From contig JAPFFF010000002.1 of assembly GCA_039105265.1 (NCBI GenBank), positions 9,114,001 through 9,178,000 of the forward strand: a stretch of DNA of 64,000 bases, given 5' to 3'. A program made the translations under genes and the position numbers. Positions within the stretch are counted from its first letter, which is position 1; each line of letters starts with the position of its first letter. The notes under the pieces were generated by a model that was not told the origin of the DNA, did not search any database, and saw nothing but the letters and a program-made list of their open reading frames with translations. This DNA is from Tritrichomonas musculus (taxonomy: Eukaryota > Parabasalia > Tritrichomonadida > Tritrichomonadidae). Below are positions 63,201 through 64,000 of this stretch, one piece after another.

Positions 63201-64000
63201 TCCAATCATCTGACACTCCGCATTCACTAGATAAATACTCAAGAAGCTTACGGTGCTGGACGTCAATACTATCACCCTCTTTGATGGGTTCCGCTTTGGG
63301 TTCCGGTCCTGGGATATCCGCCAATGGCTTTGCTTTGGACTTCGACTGGGACTTCGATTGGGGTTTCGGTTGGGGTTCCGGTCCTGGGATATCCCCTAAT
63401 GGCTTTGCTTTGGACTTCGACTGGGACTTCGCTTTGGACTTCGCTTTGGACTTCGCTTGGGGTTCCACGATAGGGACTTCGCTTGGATCTCCTTGGTGTT
63501 CCAAATATTTACGCAGGTCTCTGAAGAAAGTATCGACAAAAGGTTTAAGACTTGCTTTAATTTTTTCACGATCACGTTTCTTATCGTCGTATGTATTCCA
63601 AATATCTATCATGCTACGCACTTCATTTACTAACTCCTCATTATACGCATCTGGATTAGTGATGACATGTTTCATATTAGTGATGTCTTCATCTGGTATA
63701 CTGAAATATACACGTATAAATGTATAAAACTTAATGAATTCGCGGTTCGGGCCAGATTCGGGTTCAGGAATATTCCATAATGATTTCGATAGGGACTTCG
63801 CTTTGGACTTCGCTTGGGGTTCCGATCCTGGGATATCCCCTAATGGCTTTGCTTGGTGTTCCGGTTGGGATTTCGATAGGGACTTCGCTTTGGACTTCGC
63901 TTGGGGTTCCGATCCTGGGATATCCCCTAATGGCTTTGCTTGGTGTTCCGGTTGGGATTTCGATAGGGACTTCGCTTTGGACTTCGCTTGGGGTTCCGAT
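60283..64000 (-). CDS. INGY-family giant protein with four repeated modules (element 3), runs off the right edge
   Basis: At least 1238 residues; the frame is still open at 64000, so its start is outside. From the N-terminal side: two or more copies of a 29-residue P-L-G-D-I-P-G-S-E-P plus A-K-S-K-A-K-S-L-S-K-S repeat, then four ~85-residue helical modules (each with I-x-x-x-x-H-V-I-N-N-P and a terminal Y-L), joined by Pro/Lys/Ser/Ala linkers. An acidic segment D-D-D-D-D-D-Y-S and an E-E-E-E-E-A-E-F run follow. The C-terminal ~420 residues contain the shared core L-N-G-D-Q-V-D-D-I-V-L-V-D and I-I-N-G-Y. An apparent ATG at 63675 is inside a module and is not the start. The modules look like internal duplications. 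Confidence 0.8.
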   Translation of the reverse strand, partial: SEPQAKSKAKSLSKSQPEHQAKPLGDIPGSEPQAKSKAKSLSKSQPEHQAKPLGDIPGSEPQAKSKAKSLSKSLWNIPEPESGPNREFIKFYTFIRVYFSIPDEDITNMKHVITNPDAYNEELVNEVRSMIDIWNTYDDKKRDREKIKASLKPFVDTFFRDLRKYLEHQGDPSEVPIVEPQAKSKAKSKAKSQSKSKAKPLGDIPGPEPQPKPQSKSQSKSKAKPLADIPGPEPKAEPIKEGDSIDVQHRKLLEYLSSECGVSDDWITNMTHVINNPELYVDAIVNAIDNMRKAYARTHLTDTRSVASLKNLIKQTASMYFRNPNKYLKPQPKPEVPPQAKPQSKPKPKSKAEPKAPSKQEPQGDPIAKPLGDIPGSVPQPKPQPKSKAEPIEVGDSIDVQHRKLLEYLSSECGVSDEVINKLIHVINNPNSYNDKILNVIKGLKHKWEIITSKGHDINPGRDQYWKQHIMTDVTTFLKELDLYLNPPGDPIQEPQGDPSEVPSVKPKPKPQAKSLRKSLLKSPKKPLGDIPGSEPSGDPSEDSSDDDDDDDYSEVKYPRYRKLLKFLSVVCDISKSFINNIIQVINNSDLYDEEIVKAIDEMRQNWVKTDFRSNDQVDELKKRLTMYAKNYFQYPNQYLKLQAIPQAKPKGDPSEVPSEVPIVVPPEEPSEIPLADIPGSVPKVVAPGDPSEVPSEVPSEVPIEEPHIEEEEEEAEFKATSQLISQAKSLAKSLSMTNISPEIEYTNNNIFSSPKETMAEEPSFIGSDTLNNFREIAPPEDDDIGNWGHDENTASFIEDLTQETPFDNTQLLSEYQAKRRGTTGIRKGKGYEQVSDAMGKFKIHNLSKVHDTSKYKRDFLDLIINGNYRIKYIPDAAQRDTAHEYCKNHLDADGIPLYRLLPTNSQDPLGNSITDLNGDQVDDIVLVDKRGSPVIINGYQLVQASPYKKAWAATYSTKQARKQNPFNAWLADMFQKSLDKVNWETGEYNLEANESMSNMIDTYSKLGLPKPRISKRLTPNSYWASVFSHLWHFFWNQYYKPVGPLRKLTDYLTSTNAMFAVLYDQPALRSIEASRGRKIAYSDWLLYKKVNSKEYNISVGGKLQEDTQEAIRKHINFTTNEAAIPEERWSECFKYIMNRLVYVVFINGMKVDPSKASNQGLLQKLYNTAVYGDKKRLKHNRDQYKNNLIQFLDTDLYKNRGYADYKESKAQSTEVARKNAVKQYFIDDFEQLEEAEE

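Larger units (their letters stand above)
53108..64000. mobile_element. Maverick/Polinton element 3, right part (continues beyond window)
   Basis: Resumes after element 2. Genes left to right: tiny membrane protein and ARILSS protein (minus), capsid (minus), amphipathic protein, TNYLNK protein, small His/Asn protein (minus), coiled-coil protein, integrase, WFTD protein, Pro-rich capsid-like protein, INGY protein (minus, incomplete in the window). PolB and fibre genes are not seen and would be to the right. Overall base composition is GC-richer than element 2, mainly in 53349-58922. Confidence 0.85.

Noticed and set aside
63675-63675. ATG at 63675 as the start of the INGY giant protein
   Set aside because: It lies inside the first helical module, and the frame stays open with repeat-coded sequence to the window edge.
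1-64000. tRNA or rRNA genes
   Set aside because: I saw no cloverleaf-like or rRNA-like stretch on reading; this is not a computed search.

Overview
The window looks like nuclear DNA of a trichomonad (parabasalid) protist, probably Trichomonas or Tritrichomonas. It is AT-rich, its genes are long and without visible introns, and its host genes belong to families expanded in these parasites (Myb/SANT proteins, protein kinases, C2 proteins, RBR ligases). Most of it is occupied by very large Maverick/Polinton elements. The species call is inference from content; no rRNA or other diagnostic marker is present.

Host DNA occupies 1-8372 and 26297-30196. The first block holds a SANT-domain/protein-kinase fusion (116-1357, +), a C2-domain protein (1761-3524, +), a small hAT-like MITE (3709-4097) and a DEAH-helicase/RBR ubiquitin-ligase gene (minus strand, stop at 4281) whose last conserved 25 codons lie beyond a stop codon. 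The second block holds an LMBR1-like multi-pass membrane protein (26989-28344, -) and a 1.5-kb array of 16-bp repeats (about 28703-30196).

Three Maverick/Polinton elements are present. Element 1 (8373-26291, about 17.9 kb) looks whole: TIRs of about 280 bp, a 5-bp AAATA flank repeat, and genes for PolB, integrase, packaging ATPase, double-jelly-roll capsid protein, a membrane-active small protein, an HNH nuclease and two fibre-like proteins. Element 3 begins at 30197 inside the 16-bp array and runs off the right edge. Element 2 (32065-53107, about 21.0 kb) is inserted in the ATPase gene of element 3, with an exact 6-bp target duplication (TTGGTT) and TIRs of about 245 bp; it also looks whole. 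The near-identical TIRs and open genes point to recent insertion of elements 1 and 2.

Comparing the three gene sets within one window defines a shared protein list: MCP; a small amphipathic protein and a coiled-coil protein divergent from it; ATPase; integrase with a D-D-D triad; an ARILSS-family protein with a conserved C-terminal half; a 110-residue WFTD-family protein; and a large protein with a D-x-N-x-D-G loop next to INGY. Tiny membrane proteins and short coiled-coil proteins are shared by elements 2 and 3. The order and orientation of these blocks are shuffled between elements. The most unusual items are fibre proteins with phage-like YALKTDIPEP repeats, a PolB with a zinc finger and an HNH nuclease domain inside the polymerase, a large virion-like protein built of four repeated helical modules joined by Pro/Lys/Ser repeats, and a T-tract promoter-like signal before many element genes.
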